A stretch of 64,000 bases of DNA from Acidobacteriota bacterium (GTDB taxonomy: Bacteria; Acidobacteriota; Terriglobia; Acidiferrales; UBA7541), in the NCBI GenBank assembly GCA_003224085.1, contig QHYK01000076.1, positions 1-64,000 of the forward strand, in the 5' to 3' direction. Within the stretch, counting starts at the first letter, position 1. The number at the start of each line of letters is the position of its first letter. A program made the position numbers and the translations under genes. Below are positions 54,542 through 63,681 of the stretch, in pieces. The notes beneath the pieces were generated by a model. It made no database searches and had not been told where the DNA came from. It saw nothing but the letters and a program-made list of their open reading frames with translations.

Positions 54542-55003
54542 TCAGCGAAACAAATTTGGAACATACCAGCGAGCGTAAGTGGCAAATCCCAGGAAAAGCA
54601 CGAGCCACCAAAGGACGAGGGCGCTTCGCATCCAAAGCTTGTACCTGGTGAGCCGGATCTTTTCCGGCAGAAGCTCCGTGCCTGCGGCGAGCAGAATGTA
54701 CAATCCCAGAATTTCCGTGATGCTTCCAAGCGTTGCGTGCGCCGCAGCCAGTGCGAAGTAAGACTTTTCGAGCTTGGCCGGAATTCTCGGAAGCACTTGA
54801 ACACGAAACGAAGGAATCATCCCCAAAACGATGACGGCAAGGTTGAAAAGGACGATCGTTGATTGGCACCACGCGTGTTGCCGAAAGAGTCCAGTGCGAG
54901 CAAACCACGTGCCCGCGACCAGCCCCACGCCCATGGCGATTTCCAGCAGCAAGATTATATCCGCCGCTGGCGGAGCCGCGGTTCCCCGAAGTCCTTCGTT
55001 CAA
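54542..55003 (-). CDS. DUF420-like membrane protein
   Basis: 153 residues with four to five membrane helices (IILLLEIAMGVGLVAGTWF, TIVLFNLAVIVLGMIPSFRV, FALAAAHATLGSITEILGLYILLA, LWWLVLFLGFATYARWYV). The pattern of conserved His in the third helix and Trp/Arg near the end fits DUF420-type proteins found with cytochrome oxidase and copper genes. Last gene of the minus-strand cluster with DUF2231 and the cupredoxin, 31 bases after DUF2231. Function in redox membrane chemistry is inference. Confidence 0.62.
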   Translation of the reverse strand: MNEGLRGTAAPPAADIILLLEIAMGVGLVAGTWFARTGLFRQHAWCQSTIVLFNLAVIVLGMIPSFRVQVLPRIPAKLEKSYFALAAAHATLGSITEILGLYILLAAGTELLPEKIRLTRYKLWMRSALVLWWLVLFLGFATYARWYVPNLFR

Positions 55004-55034
55004 AAGTCTGCCTCCGCGCTAGTTAAGTCGATTC

Positions 55035-55487
55035 CTAGCCTGGAGGGTTCACGCCGCTGAGGAACCCGCCAAGGTGGCCCGTAAGTAGAACAAGGATGGC
55101 GGTCAACGCCTCCAGGGGAAGACAAAAAATCCGAAGGGCCTCGGTCTGTTTTCGCCGCGCGGTCCAGTGAATCAGCCAGACCACCGAGATCAACATGCCG
55201 GAAGCGATCCCGAATACCAGGTGCAAGAGGAGCGTGCCCTTCAGCCGCTGGCCCTCGAGTTGCCACTGCCAGGCGAGCAGCCCGGTTATCATGGTTGGCA
55301 CGGAAGCTACGGCGGCCAGCAGGAAATTAAAATAGGCCGCCGCGGCCAAGCTTTGCCGTTTGGTCCAGGACGCCAGAAAATCAAACGCCGCGCCGGCGAT
55401 AAACAGCGCAATGGGAAAATGGATCAGCACGACGTGCTGCGCATGCCTCGCCGTCAGCGCGGCTTTGAGGCCGAAGGGATTCAACAT
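55035..55487 (-). CDS. DUF2231 membrane protein
   Basis: 150 residues with four helices. The first has HFPIALFIAGAAFDFLA, and the last ends in GHLGGFLSGVNPPG; conserved histidines on helices 1, 3 (LLLHLVFG) and 4 are typical of DUF2231, which resembles heme-binding four-helix membrane proteins. Downstream of the cupredoxin on the same strand, so electron transfer between them is plausible. Direct evidence of heme binding is absent. Confidence 0.72.
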   Translation of the reverse strand: MLNPFGLKAALTARHAQHVVLIHFPIALFIAGAAFDFLASWTKRQSLAAAAYFNFLLAAVASVPTMITGLLAWQWQLEGQRLKGTLLLHLVFGIASGMLISVVWLIHWTARRKQTEALRIFCLPLEALTAILVLLTGHLGGFLSGVNPPG

Positions 55488-55521
55488 TTCGTCGCACGCA
55501 TTTGCAGGATGACTTTGGCGT

Positions 55522-55884
55522 TCATTGCACGACGACCTTTCCCGTCATCTTCGGGTGAATCGAGCAGAAGTAGGAATAAGTTCCAGCCTTGTCGAACTTG
55601 AAGGAAAACTCTTCATCGGTGTCGAGCACTTTGGACTTGAAAACTTTTGGATCGTCCGCGCTGACCACGGTGTGCGGAATATCATCCCGATTCGTCCAGG
55701 TCACCGTGCTGCCCAAGGAAACAGTCAAAGTCGCTGGAGTAAAACTGAAATTGTCGATCTTCACTTCCGTGCTCTCCGCTTTCGCCTGCATGGCCAGGCT
55801 AGAGTTATTGGCGCGGGCACCCAGCACTCCCATTGCCAAAATTGCCACCGCTGTGAAAACTGCACCAGACACACTTCTCCTCAT
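55522..55884 (-). CDS. Exported cupredoxin (plastocyanin/amicyanin-like)
   Basis: 120 residues: signal peptide to about residue 25 (FTAVAILAMGVLGARA), then a blue-copper domain. Copper ligands are His in DIPHTVV, and Cys, His and Met in FCSIHPKMTG, giving a complete type 1 site. Such proteins shuttle single electrons in the periplasm. It sits between the metallophosphoesterase and the DUF2231/DUF420 genes on the same strand, 35 bases before DUF2231. Confidence 0.93.
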   Translation of the reverse strand: MRRSVSGAVFTAVAILAMGVLGARANNSSLAMQAKAESTEVKIDNFSFTPATLTVSLGSTVTWTNRDDIPHTVVSADDPKVFKSKVLDTDEEFSFKFDKAGTYSYFCSIHPKMTGKVVVQ

Positions 55885-56013
55885 GATTTTTCTTCTTCTC
55901 CTTTGTAGTTTCGAAAAGCCTTAGATTTCCGGCTCCTTCTTTTCCCGAATCCAGAAGCGGAACAGAGCTCCCTCCCGGATGACCGTCAAACAATCCGAAT
56001 TCTGGGACGAAGT

Positions 56014-56982
56014 TCATTCCAGCGTTGAATCCACTACCCCCAGCGCTTGCTGCCCCCGCACGGAATTCACGTCCGTGATTCCCAAGACGCTCTTGAGTTG
56101 CTCCGCCGGAACTTTCATCGGCCCGGGCGAATCCGCTTTGCCCGGGGCCGGCTGCGGAAACGCGGTAGACGCCGCGGTATGAAACGTCACGTTTCCTTCG
56201 ACCTTCTGCATGGTCTGGTGGATATGGCCGTTCAACACCGTGACCGAGCCGAATTTTTTCAAATAGGACAAAGCCTGTGCGCTGTCCTCCGTGCCCCAGC
56301 CCCACTCCGGATACACGGACCACAAAGGAATGTGCGCGAATACGACTATCGGCGTGCTGTGCTTCAAGTGCTTCACATCGTCTTCCAGCCACTCGAGCTG
56401 GTCGTGACCAAGTGTTCCTAGCCCGCCAGCCTTCAGGTTCATCACGTTCACCAGGCCGACGAAGTGCACGCCCTTTTTATCGAAGCTGTACCAGCCCGCG
56501 CCCTTAGCGCCTTTTCCGTAGCGTTCCAGGAACTGTTTGCCGTCGTCATTCAGGACGTCGTGCTCGCCAGGAACGTAAAAAACATCCTGCGGTTTGGCGC
56601 CTTTCAGGATTTGGTCAACGGCATCGAACTCTTCGGGCTTCGACAGATGACTGATGTCTCCCGTATGCAGAAGAAACTCAGGCGTGACCGCCAAGCCATT
56701 GATCTTGTCCACGGCGGCTTTCAGTGTGGCAGCAACATCCGGATTCGCCGCTTTGTTGAAGCCCATGTGACTGTCGCTAATCTGTGCGAAACCGAGTTCG
56801 CCCGTCATTTCCTTGGGGTCCATCTCCGCCAGGCGGCTCATGCTGTAGGAACGGAGCACGCCACCGCGGATGACGCAGAAGGCTCCCGTGCCGGCCCAGG
56901 CCATACATTTCAGGAATCCGCGGCGGTCAATGCCGTCGTGGTTGTGGTCGTAAAGCAGTTCGTCTTTTACCTTGCCCGCCAT
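56014..56982 (-). CDS. Tat-exported calcineurin-like metallophosphoesterase
   Basis: 322 residues. The Tat signal IDRRGFLKCMAWAGTGAF lies at about residues 18-35. The phosphoesterase domain has the metal motifs ISDSHMG, LLHTGDISH, PGEHD (in place of GNHD), VVFAHIPL and NGHIHQ, so a two-metal site is complete. Substrate unknown; the Tat route implies folding in the cytoplasm, perhaps with metal already loaded. It is first in a minus-strand cluster with the cupredoxin and DUF2231/DUF420 proteins, 130 bases ahead of the cupredoxin. Confidence 0.88.
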   Translation of the reverse strand: MAGKVKDELLYDHNHDGIDRRGFLKCMAWAGTGAFCVIRGGVLRSYSMSRLAEMDPKEMTGELGFAQISDSHMGFNKAANPDVAATLKAAVDKINGLAVTPEFLLHTGDISHLSKPEEFDAVDQILKGAKPQDVFYVPGEHDVLNDDGKQFLERYGKGAKGAGWYSFDKKGVHFVGLVNVMNLKAGGLGTLGHDQLEWLEDDVKHLKHSTPIVVFAHIPLWSVYPEWGWGTEDSAQALSYLKKFGSVTVLNGHIHQTMQKVEGNVTFHTAASTAFPQPAPGKADSPGPMKVPAEQLKSVLGITDVNSVRGQQALGVVDSTLE

Positions 56983-57463
56983 CTTTTTCCCCCGTGTTTA
57001 GAGACACCCATACCAGTGCAATTTTTCGTCACCGGTCCCAAAATTTTCTTGGAGGGCGGCGCGGGTGAGAGAGTCCAGGGAGCCCGCGCCGCGTATGGGA
57101 CGTGTTTCGTTTGTGTAGACCAGCCGGGGAGGCCAGTTATTCCCACTTACACGGGTCAGTTCGTGACCGTCCAATGTGACATCTCCCCTCGTGCGGAGGC
57201 TGGTCGGTTGGAACTATTCGAGGAATTTGAGATGCGGGTTGTGAAGAAGGTGAGTGCGGTATCGGCCGCTCTCGAAAACACCTGGGGAGGCCGTGAATCT
57301 TGTCGTTCCGGATCAATACATACTCTGTGGCTCGGGTTGCGGCGTCGAAGCGTTGACCGGGGAACGTGCGGGGCCGGGTATTCAGCCGCGAAACGCCGCG
57401 CATGGCCTGCTTCAGCTTGAAGAAGGAATCCGCGCCGGGCGCGGACGGGGAGACTTGCGGCGC
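56983..57463. other. Gene-poor stretch before the reverse-transcriptase relic
   Basis: About 480 bases with no recognisable protein on either strand. It may be decayed DNA linked to the adjacent group II intron relic; no intron ribozyme domain V could be recognised by eye. Confidence 0.35.
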
Positions 57464-57640
57464 TACGGCGAGGAGCTGGAGAGAAATCTCCAGGACCTTG
57501 CCGATAGGCTGAAGCGAGGAGCGTACCGCGCGAAGCCGATAGGTAGGGTGTACATCCCCAAGGCCGACGGGCGGCGGCCGAGGTGCTGAAGGCCATTTTT
57601 GGCGGAGAACCTAAACCACCGAAATGGTGCCTAAGTGCTG
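57464..57640 (+). pseudogene. Relic of a group II intron reverse transcriptase (LtrA-like)
   Basis: The frame encodes YGEELERNLQDLADRLKRGAYRAKPIGRVYIPKADGR (57464-57571), the N-terminal RT-0/RT-1 region of group II intron proteins. The match stops where RPLGIP should follow. A frame change near 57580 gives AEVLKAIFGGEP, which recalls the later VEVLEAIYE element, consistent with an internal deletion. No catalytic YADD is present. It is a short inactive fragment. Confidence 0.6.
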
Positions 57641-57756
57641 CTTAACACGCTGATTTAGTGCATATTCTTGGAGAACCGCTTACCAAACGTTGGCAAATTC
57701 GTCAGTCTAAAGGGGACTTTACGGGAATAAAATCCTGCCACAGGCGGTTTGTGCCC

Positions 57757-58323
57757 ATGAGTGGGTTCGACCAGGGGAGAGGCTCGGACGTGTTGGATGT
57801 CGAAGAGCGGGCGCGCTTCGAGCAGCTCGTTTTGCCCCACCTCGACGCCGCCTTTAACCTTGCGCGCTGGCTGCTGAAAAGCCGCGAGGATTCAGAAGAC
57901 GTAACGCAGGAAGCCATGCTCCGCGCGTTCCGGTTTTTCCGCGGATTTCATGGAGGAGACGCGCGCGCCTGGCTTTTGCAAATTGTGCGGAATACTTGCT
58001 ATACCTGGTTGGAGAAGAATCGCCCTATGGAATTGATGATGGAGTTCGACGAGGAGTTGCATCCTCAGCCCAGCGTCTCGCCAGAGACCCTGGCCATCGC
58101 CGGGGACAACCGCGAGCGGTTGGGCCGGGCGCTGGAGACGCTGCCGCCCCGCTTCCGTGAAGTGCTGGTGCTTCGCGAGCTGGAAGGATGCTCTTACAAG
58201 GAGATTGCTGCGATTACGGCGATTCCGATCGGTACAGTGATGTCCGCGTTGGCCCGAGCGCGCCAGCGTTTGCAGCGAGCCCTTACACAAGCTCCGGTGC
58301 AGGAGGCTCCTCGTGAGCTGTGA
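57757..58323 (+). CDS. ECF-family sigma factor
   Basis: 188 residues: sigma region 2 (FNLARWLLKSREDSEDVTQEAMLRAFRFFRGF, with the usual DAEDVxQE core) and region 4 (LPPRFREVLVLRELEGCSYKEIAAITAIPIGTVMSALARARQRLQ). It directs RNA polymerase to stress-type promoters. The ATG at 57757 places region 2 at the normal distance; a longer frame starts at 57658. The anti-sigma gene overlaps its last codons, so they are made together. Confidence 0.93.
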   Translation: MSGFDQGRGSDVLDVEERARFEQLVLPHLDAAFNLARWLLKSREDSEDVTQEAMLRAFRFFRGFHGGDARAWLLQIVRNTCYTWLEKNRPMELMMEFDEELHPQPSVSPETLAIAGDNRERLGRALETLPPRFREVLVLRELEGCSYKEIAAITAIPIGTVMSALARARQRLQRALTQAPVQEAPREL

Positions 58324-59074
58324 TTACACGCGGACGGCCCTGCACGGCTACCTCGACGGCGAGCTGGACGCGTCGCGGTCCGCCGAATTCGAACGCCATC
58401 TCGAAGGCTGCCGGGAATGCGCCAAAGTGCTGCAAACGGAGGAGTCGCTGCGCTCTGTTCTTCAGCGCAGCGGCCTTTGTGAAAGCGCGCCGATTTCGCT
58501 TCGCAAGAAGATTCGGGCGGAATTGGACAAGGCGACGGCCACTCCTGTTGCTCAGCGAATCGCGTTTTGGCGCTGGGCTGCTGTCGCGGCTTCGATTCTG
58601 GTGGTTGCAACGATCGCCTGGTATGCCTGGCCACAGCTGGGGACGACCAGGAATCCTGAAGCTGCTCCTTTTACGGCTGCCGAACTCATTGACGCGCATA
58701 TTCGTTCCTTGCAACCGGGGCACCTCACCGACGTTCCATCCACAGACCAGCACACCGTAAAGCCATGGTTCGGCGGCAAGCTGGACTTCGCGCCTCCGGT
58801 CAAAGACTTTGCCGATGATGGCTTCTCGCTGGTTGGCGGACGGCTGGACGTTTTGGGCGGGCGGAGTGTCGCGGTGCTTGTGTATGCGCGCCGTAAGCAC
58901 TTCATCAACGTATTTGTATTGCCCACGAAAGAGCCGGACACGCCGATTCATCCACCGGGTTTGCGGCAAGGCTATCAGTGGCTGCACTGGCGTCATCAGG
59001 GGATGGAATACTGCGCGGTTTCGGACGTGTCGGTGGCGGATTTGCACGAGCTTGCGCAGCTCCTCTACCAATAA
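58313..59074 (+). CDS. Membrane anti-sigma factor with zinc-binding ZAS-like domain
   Basis: 253 residues. The N-terminal zf-HC2/ZAS motif is H-x3-C-x2-C (FERHLEGCRECAKVL) with an earlier Cys/His (SCDYTRTALHGYLDGEL); one membrane helix follows (WAAVAASILVVATIAWYAWP, about 87-106), then a periplasmic domain of about 145 residues ending with LHELAQLLYQ. It should hold the upstream ECF factor until a signal reaches the outer domain. GTG start, 11 bases inside the sigma gene. Confidence 0.92.
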   Translation: MSCDYTRTALHGYLDGELDASRSAEFERHLEGCRECAKVLQTEESLRSVLQRSGLCESAPISLRKKIRAELDKATATPVAQRIAFWRWAAVAASILVVATIAWYAWPQLGTTRNPEAAPFTAAELIDAHIRSLQPGHLTDVPSTDQHTVKPWFGGKLDFAPPVKDFADDGFSLVGGRLDVLGGRSVAVLVYARRKHFINVFVLPTKEPDTPIHPPGLRQGYQWLHWRHQGMEYCAVSDVSVADLHELAQLLYQ

Positions 59075-59163
59075 AAAGCGTGACGGGTGACTCGCGGGAA
59101 GCGCCGATCACAAGTTTCTGCTTGTCCCGAATGGTTTCCGCTTCGCAAAATCCTAGGCAGATT

Positions 59164-59259
59164 CATCGAGCGCAAACCGCTCGATGCGGCGTAGTATCTC
59201 GTCGCTCCGCAAAAAAGAACCGGGCACAGAATGCGACGTGCTTTGCTCCTGGGAATGAC
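59164..59259. repeat. Hairpin plus inverted copy of the GTCATTCC repeat
   Basis: CATCGAGCG (59164-59172) pairs with CGCTCGATG (59178-59186) around a 5-base loop. It is followed by a diverged copy, in reverse orientation, of the repeat at 17920-17956 (GGGAATGAC at 59251-59259). Located between the converging anti-sigma and CarboxypepD-like genes, it may help end transcription; there is no T-run. Confidence 0.4.
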
Positions 59260-59280
59260 AAATTCGCATTTCTCAGGAAA

Positions 59281-59676
59281 CTATTGCGGGTTCGGCTTCG
59301 TTTTTACGTACGCCTTGGGGATTTCCTTGGCGTAAATCAGGCGCAGGGTCACGTTTTTCGTTTGGCCTGAGCGTACAGTGATGTTTTTCTGCCAGTCGGA
59401 AAAAACGCCTTTGCCCGAGGCGCGCACGTCGTAGTTGTCAGCCTTTAACTTGGTAATGGTGAAGCGGCCCTGCGCATCCGCGTGAACTGCGTGGGGCGCA
59501 TCGCCACCGGAGGATTGGTACGTCACAACGGCGTGCGGCACGGGCCTGTCATCAGGGCCGAGCACGACGCCGGTCAGGGTGGTTGTTCCTTTACGATGCT
59601 GTGGAGCAGCGGCCACGCTCGAACCCGTCACGAGCGAAAGCAAAACAATCGTTGGAGATAAAACGATGCGTCTCAT
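59281..59676 (-). CDS. Exported carboxypeptidase-regulatory-like domain protein
   Basis: 131 residues: signal peptide (IVLSPTIVLLSLVTGSSVAAA), then a CarboxypepD_reg-type beta-sandwich with the family pattern LTGVVLGPDDRPVPHAVVTYQ ... DAQGRFTITKLKADNYDVRASGKG. Acidobacteria use this domain widely on TonB receptors and secreted proteins; alone it may bind sugar or protein. C-terminal 15 residues are basic. It lies between converging genes and has its own transcript. Confidence 0.82.
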   Translation of the reverse strand: MRRIVLSPTIVLLSLVTGSSVAAAPQHRKGTTTLTGVVLGPDDRPVPHAVVTYQSSGGDAPHAVHADAQGRFTITKLKADNYDVRASGKGVFSDWQKNITVRSGQTKNVTLRLIYAKEIPKAYVKTKPNPQ

Positions 59677-59877
59677 TTTCCGCCTCTGCGACGCGCATTT
59701 GGAGCGCGCTGTGGAAGGGGGATTGTCCCGCAGATTTTGCTGCTGGCTCCTTCCACGTATTCCTTGAGTCTAGACCGCATTGCGCCAACTGCGGCGGCAA
59801 GGCGAAAAATGTGCCTTTGCGCAACCTGCCACATGGTACAGGGACAATTTAGTTCTCCGAAGACCAGAGTTTCGCGG

Positions 59878-62283
59878 TCATTCGTTTCGGAGGGCGACGA
59901 CAGGATCCACGCGCGAGGCGCGGTGCGCGGGAATCACGGAGGCGGCCACGGCCACCAGCACAAGGGCGGCGGCGGTGGCGGCATAGATTCCAGGAGCCGT
60001 GGGCGTGACGCCAAACAATAGCGTTTCCAACAGTTTTCCCAGGCCCGCGGCCAGCGCTCCGCCTGCGAGCAATCCGATGGCGCTGAGAGTCATGCCATGT
60101 CCGAGGACCAAGCGGGTAACGTCCACAGGTTTCGCGCCCAGCGCCATGCGCACGCCGATTTCCCGGGTGCGCTGCGCCACCGCATAGGCCAATACGCCGT
60201 AAACGCCAATGCAGGCCAGCACCAGCGCCAACACCGCAAATACGCCGAGCAAAATCGTCGGGCGCGTGCGGTCCGACACATTCGATTCAATCAATTCGTC
60301 CATGGTTCGAACCAGCGTTACCGGTTGCTGCGGATCCACCGCCCACACGGCGTTTTCCACGGCCTTCACCGCGCTTTTTGGCTCCGTCGCGGTGCGCACG
60401 ACGAGACAAGAGTAGGTATTCGGCTCGACCTGAGAAATAGGCACATACACTGCGGGCTTCATGCCCATCAGCAATCCACGGTCGCGAACATCGTGCACAA
60501 CGCCTGCCACCGTGCGCCATGGTTCGCCTTGGTCGTCGAAGCGGATGCGCTTGCCGATGGCGCTCTGTCCCGGCCAATGTCGTTTGGCGAAAAACTCATT
60601 CACCACAACAACCAGTTCTGCTCCTTGGCGGTCGCTGTCCTGCAGCCAACGTCCTTCGCGCAGCGTCGCGCCCACCGTTTCAAAATAACCGGGCGTAACC
60701 TCGCGGTACAGCGCGTCATTGACCTCACCTGGCCTGGGGGGTGGCGCTCCTTCCACGAGGTATCCGCGGGTGTCTCCGTTGGTTGTAAACGGCGCATCGG
60801 AAATGAAATCTGCGCCTTTGACGCCCGGCAAAGCGCGTACGCGCGCGGCAACGTTGTTGTAGAAACTCCGGCGCTTCTCTTTCGTGTCATATTTTGGATC
60901 GGGCAACGGAACGGCCATGGTCAACAGGTGATCCGCGCGAAATCCGAGATCCTGTCTCCGCAGATTCCAGATGGTCTGGATCATCAGTCCCGCGCAGACC
61001 AGGAGAGCGAACGCCAGAGAGAACTGGCTAACGACGAGCCCATCACGCAACTTCATGCCGCTTCGCGATTCACCGGAACGGCCCCCGTCTTGCAACGCCT
61101 CTTGCCATGAAACATGCGAAGCGCGCAGGGCAGGCACGATGGCGAACAAAACGCCCGCAGCAAGGGATATAGCGGCCGCGAAGAGCAGTACGCGCCAATC
61201 GATTTGGAACCCTGCTTGGCCAATTTGCGGAGGCACCAGCGAGCCGAACGCACTCCAACAGGCCTGGCCGATGGCCAGCCCCAGCGCGCCACCGGCAAAG
61301 AACAGAAGCACGCTTTCGGACAGCATTTGTGCGGCGATTTGGCCCCGCGTGGCGCCTAAGGCGATGCGTACAGCCATTTCGCGCTTTCGAGCTGTTGACC
61401 GCGCCAGCAGCAGGTTTGCCAGGTTCGAGCAGGCGATTAGCAGCACGAACACCGAGGCCACTTGCAGCGCGAGCAGGCCGTCTCTGGTGTCTCCCGCAAA
61501 ATCTTTCTGCATGGGCACCACGGTCGCGCCGACTTTCGCGTTGGTTTCCGGATACTGCTGTTGCAGCCGCGCCGCAATCGTGTCCATTTCGGTTTGCGCT
61601 TGCTTCGGAGTCACACCAGGCTTCAGCCGCGCTACGACATTCAGAAAATGATTGTCGCGCTGCGCCCACTGCTCCGGAGTCAAATAGAGCGGCGTCCAGT
61701 AGCCCACGTTTTTCTCACGAAAGAAAAACCCTTCGGGCATCACGCCCAGGACTTTCGTCTGGACATTGTTCAGCAGAATGGCGCGACCCACAAGGGAGTG
61801 GTCACCGCCGAAACGGCGCTGCCACACGCCATAGCTCAACAGGACCACCTGTTCCTTTGCCTGGTCTTGTTCGGAAGTGAAGATGCGTCCAAATGCCGGC
61901 TGCACGCCAAGCACGTCAAAAAAATTGGGCGTTACGCGCTGTCCATAGAGCTGTTCGGGAGGTTCGTCGCCTGTCAGGCTCATGGTGCTGGCGCGCGTCG
62001 CGGCCAAGTTCAAGAACACTGTGTTTTGCGCTTTCCAGTCCACGTAATTCGCCGGCGCGGGCGTATTTTCGGGGAAACCGATGAAAGAGGAGTCTTCCCA
62101 GACCATCACCAGCCGGTCCGGCTGGAAGTAAGGCAGCGGCCGGAGCAGCACAGCTTCCACGGCGTTGAAAATGGCAGTGTTCGCGCCGACGCCCAGAGCG
62201 AGGGCGGCTACGGCTACGGCGAAAAACCCGGGACTGTTCGTGATTTGGCGGAAGGAGTGCCGCAGATCGCTGAGGAAGCTCAT
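59878..62283 (-). CDS. Duplicated orphan ABC permease (ADOP type, MacB/FtsX family)
   Basis: About 801 residues with two MacB/FtsX units: N-terminal helix (GFFAVAVAALALGVGANTAIFNAV), a MacB periplasmic core, three helices (VFVLLIACSNLANLLLARSTARKREMAVRIALGATRGQI), a second core and a second set (ILLGVFAVLALVLACIGVYGVLAYAVAQRTREIGVRMALGA). No ATPase gene adjoins, as usual for this type, which is very abundant in Acidobacteria. It may export lipids or peptides or sense cell-envelope stress. ATG at 62283 removes a 39-residue upstream extension lacking similarity. Confidence 0.9.
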   Translation of the reverse strand: MSFLSDLRHSFRQITNSPGFFAVAVAALALGVGANTAIFNAVEAVLLRPLPYFQPDRLVMVWEDSSFIGFPENTPAPANYVDWKAQNTVFLNLAATRASTMSLTGDEPPEQLYGQRVTPNFFDVLGVQPAFGRIFTSEQDQAKEQVVLLSYGVWQRRFGGDHSLVGRAILLNNVQTKVLGVMPEGFFFREKNVGYWTPLYLTPEQWAQRDNHFLNVVARLKPGVTPKQAQTEMDTIAARLQQQYPETNAKVGATVVPMQKDFAGDTRDGLLALQVASVFVLLIACSNLANLLLARSTARKREMAVRIALGATRGQIAAQMLSESVLLFFAGGALGLAIGQACWSAFGSLVPPQIGQAGFQIDWRVLLFAAAISLAAGVLFAIVPALRASHVSWQEALQDGGRSGESRSGMKLRDGLVVSQFSLAFALLVCAGLMIQTIWNLRRQDLGFRADHLLTMAVPLPDPKYDTKEKRRSFYNNVAARVRALPGVKGADFISDAPFTTNGDTRGYLVEGAPPPRPGEVNDALYREVTPGYFETVGATLREGRWLQDSDRQGAELVVVVNEFFAKRHWPGQSAIGKRIRFDDQGEPWRTVAGVVHDVRDRGLLMGMKPAVYVPISQVEPNTYSCLVVRTATEPKSAVKAVENAVWAVDPQQPVTLVRTMDELIESNVSDRTRPTILLGVFAVLALVLACIGVYGVLAYAVAQRTREIGVRMALGAKPVDVTRLVLGHGMTLSAIGLLAGGALAAGLGKLLETLLFGVTPTAPGIYAATAAALVLVAVAASVIPAHRASRVDPVVALRNE

Positions 62284-62393
62284 GACGATAAAGACGAGCG
62301 GCGCACCGGAATGTTTCCGAGTGTTTCGGGAAAAACAACGGAGCTTGAGCTTTTGTGAAATACTTGAACTGCGACTTTTTCTCAGGAGTTCCG

Positions 62394-62657
62394 ATGCCAC
62401 GCTATCTCACGCAGCACACGCTCGCTTGCCTGACGCGGCAGGGCGCAGAAGCACTGGCGAAGCGCCTGCAGGCGGGGGGCAGGGCGCGCGCCGAGCGCGT
62501 GCTGGTCAACATGCTGGAAGGCAAAATGTTCGTGGAGTTTCGCGCGGAATCGCGAGAGACGCTCGAAGGCTGGCTCAAAACCGAAGGCATGCACTTTGAT
62601 TTTCTTGTGCGCATTGAATGGGAAATGCACGGCGGCAAACTCCAGCCGGTCGAATAG
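62394..62657 (+). CDS. Small DUF4242-like (ferredoxin-fold) protein
   Basis: 87 residues. MPRYLTQHTLACLTRQGAEALAKRL and the following VLVNMLEGKMFVEFRAES with EGWLKTEGMHFDFLVRIEWE follow the pattern of small alpha/beta ferredoxin-like families such as DUF4242 (nickel-binding in one studied case). TCAGGAG lies 8 bases before ATG 62394. It is divergent from the permease. Function unknown; domain by eye. Confidence 0.65.
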   Translation: MPRYLTQHTLACLTRQGAEALAKRLQAGGRARAERVLVNMLEGKMFVEFRAESRETLEGWLKTEGMHFDFLVRIEWEMHGGKLQPVE

Positions 62658-62945
62658 GATGATCGCGAGGAACGCCACAACAGACCCCCATCCTCGGCCC
62701 GCAGTTTTTTTGGAGAGTTCCGGCTCGGTAAGCCGTTCTTTTGTGGCGTTGTAAAGGTTCTTCCACAGCCGCTCTCCCAGAAAAACCGTGGCCTGGTTGG
62801 ACTGCCCGGAATCGCCCACGTGGCGTCCCAAAAGCGAGCACTCCATTTTCGCACAGGATCCGGTTTTGTGAAGCTAAGTTCTTTAGTTTCTTTATGCTGT
62901 ATTGAATTGCCGCTTGGCGATTCGCCTGCCTTTCTTCTTTTCATC

Positions 62946-63602
62946 ATGGCTACCATATCCCTAGGCTTCGAAGCTGTGACTCGTTCCGCGCTACTTCGCG
63001 AGGCACAACGTGGCAATCGCGAATCGCTGGCCAAACTCATCCTGCCGTACGCGGCCGGTTTGTATCGCGGAGCGCTGCGGTTGACGCGCAATCCGGCGGA
63101 CGCGGAAGACGTGCGCCAGGAAGTGTTCTTGAAGGTGATGGGCCGGCTCGAGCAGTTCTCCGGCAAAGGGACAAGGGATGAAACCCGAGACGGGCTGCAC
63201 GCCTGGGTTTCGCGCATAGGTGCGAACACCTCGATTGACGTCCTCCGCAAGCGGCGTGACGGCAAGATTCTCTCCATGGACGAGCCGACCGGCCAAGGCC
63301 TAGAGACGGTCGGAAGCGGCATCGCGGTGCGCAATGACAATCCCGAGGAACGTTTTGCGCGGCGGGAAATGCGCAAGCGCATGGCGGAGTCCATCCGGCA
63401 GCTTGCTCCGGAGTTGCGGTATGTGTGCCTGTTGCGCGACGTCCTGGAGTATTCCACGCAAGAAGTGGCCGACCGCCTGGGAGTGTCGTCGCTTACGGTG
63501 CGGCTGCGGCTTTTCCGCGCGCGGCGCCGGCTCCGCGAAAAGCTGACCCGCGGCACCCACGCGGTCCCGCAAAGCGGAAAAAGCGCTGTTGCGTGCAATT
63601 AA
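62946..63602 (+). CDS. ECF-family sigma factor, second copy in the window
   Basis: 218 residues: region 2 (YRGALRLTRNPADAEDVRQEVFLKVMGRLEQF) and region 4 (ELRYVCLLRDVLEYSTQEVADRLGVSSLTVRLRLFRARRRLREKL). A 30-residue link with KILSMDEPTGQGLETV separates them. ATG at 62946 is chosen because 42 codons upstream show no sigma similarity. No anti-sigma gene follows; a PilZ protein starts within 80 bases, so regulation may differ from the pair at 57.7 kb. Confidence 0.9.
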   Translation: MATISLGFEAVTRSALLREAQRGNRESLAKLILPYAAGLYRGALRLTRNPADAEDVRQEVFLKVMGRLEQFSGKGTRDETRDGLHAWVSRIGANTSIDVLRKRRDGKILSMDEPTGQGLETVGSGIAVRNDNPEERFARREMRKRMAESIRQLAPELRYVCLLRDVLEYSTQEVADRLGVSSLTVRLRLFRARRRLREKLTRGTHAVPQSGKSAVACN

Positions 63603-63681
63603 TCAAACCTAAAACATATATGTGCGCCGGATGGCGATTTCAAGCGTAGAATCTTCCGCAGTTTCGCTGCCCTGGGGGGAT

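Noticed and set aside
54246-54908. 220-codon minus-strand frame over the convergent gap and DUF420 gene
   Set aside because: Overlaps DUF420 in another frame; sequence is basic, without a domain; explained by GC bias.
56464-57420. 318-codon plus-strand frame covering the phosphoesterase antisense and the following gap
   Set aside because: The first part is antisense to the phosphoesterase; the unique tail has no recognised domain.
62382-62846. 154-codon minus-strand frame with a hydrophobic stretch (GSVVAFLAIILFD) and TVFLGERLWKNLY
   Set aside because: It runs antisense through the 62394-62657 gene, which has a good ribosome site and protein-like sequence; its unique part is short and has no recognised domain.
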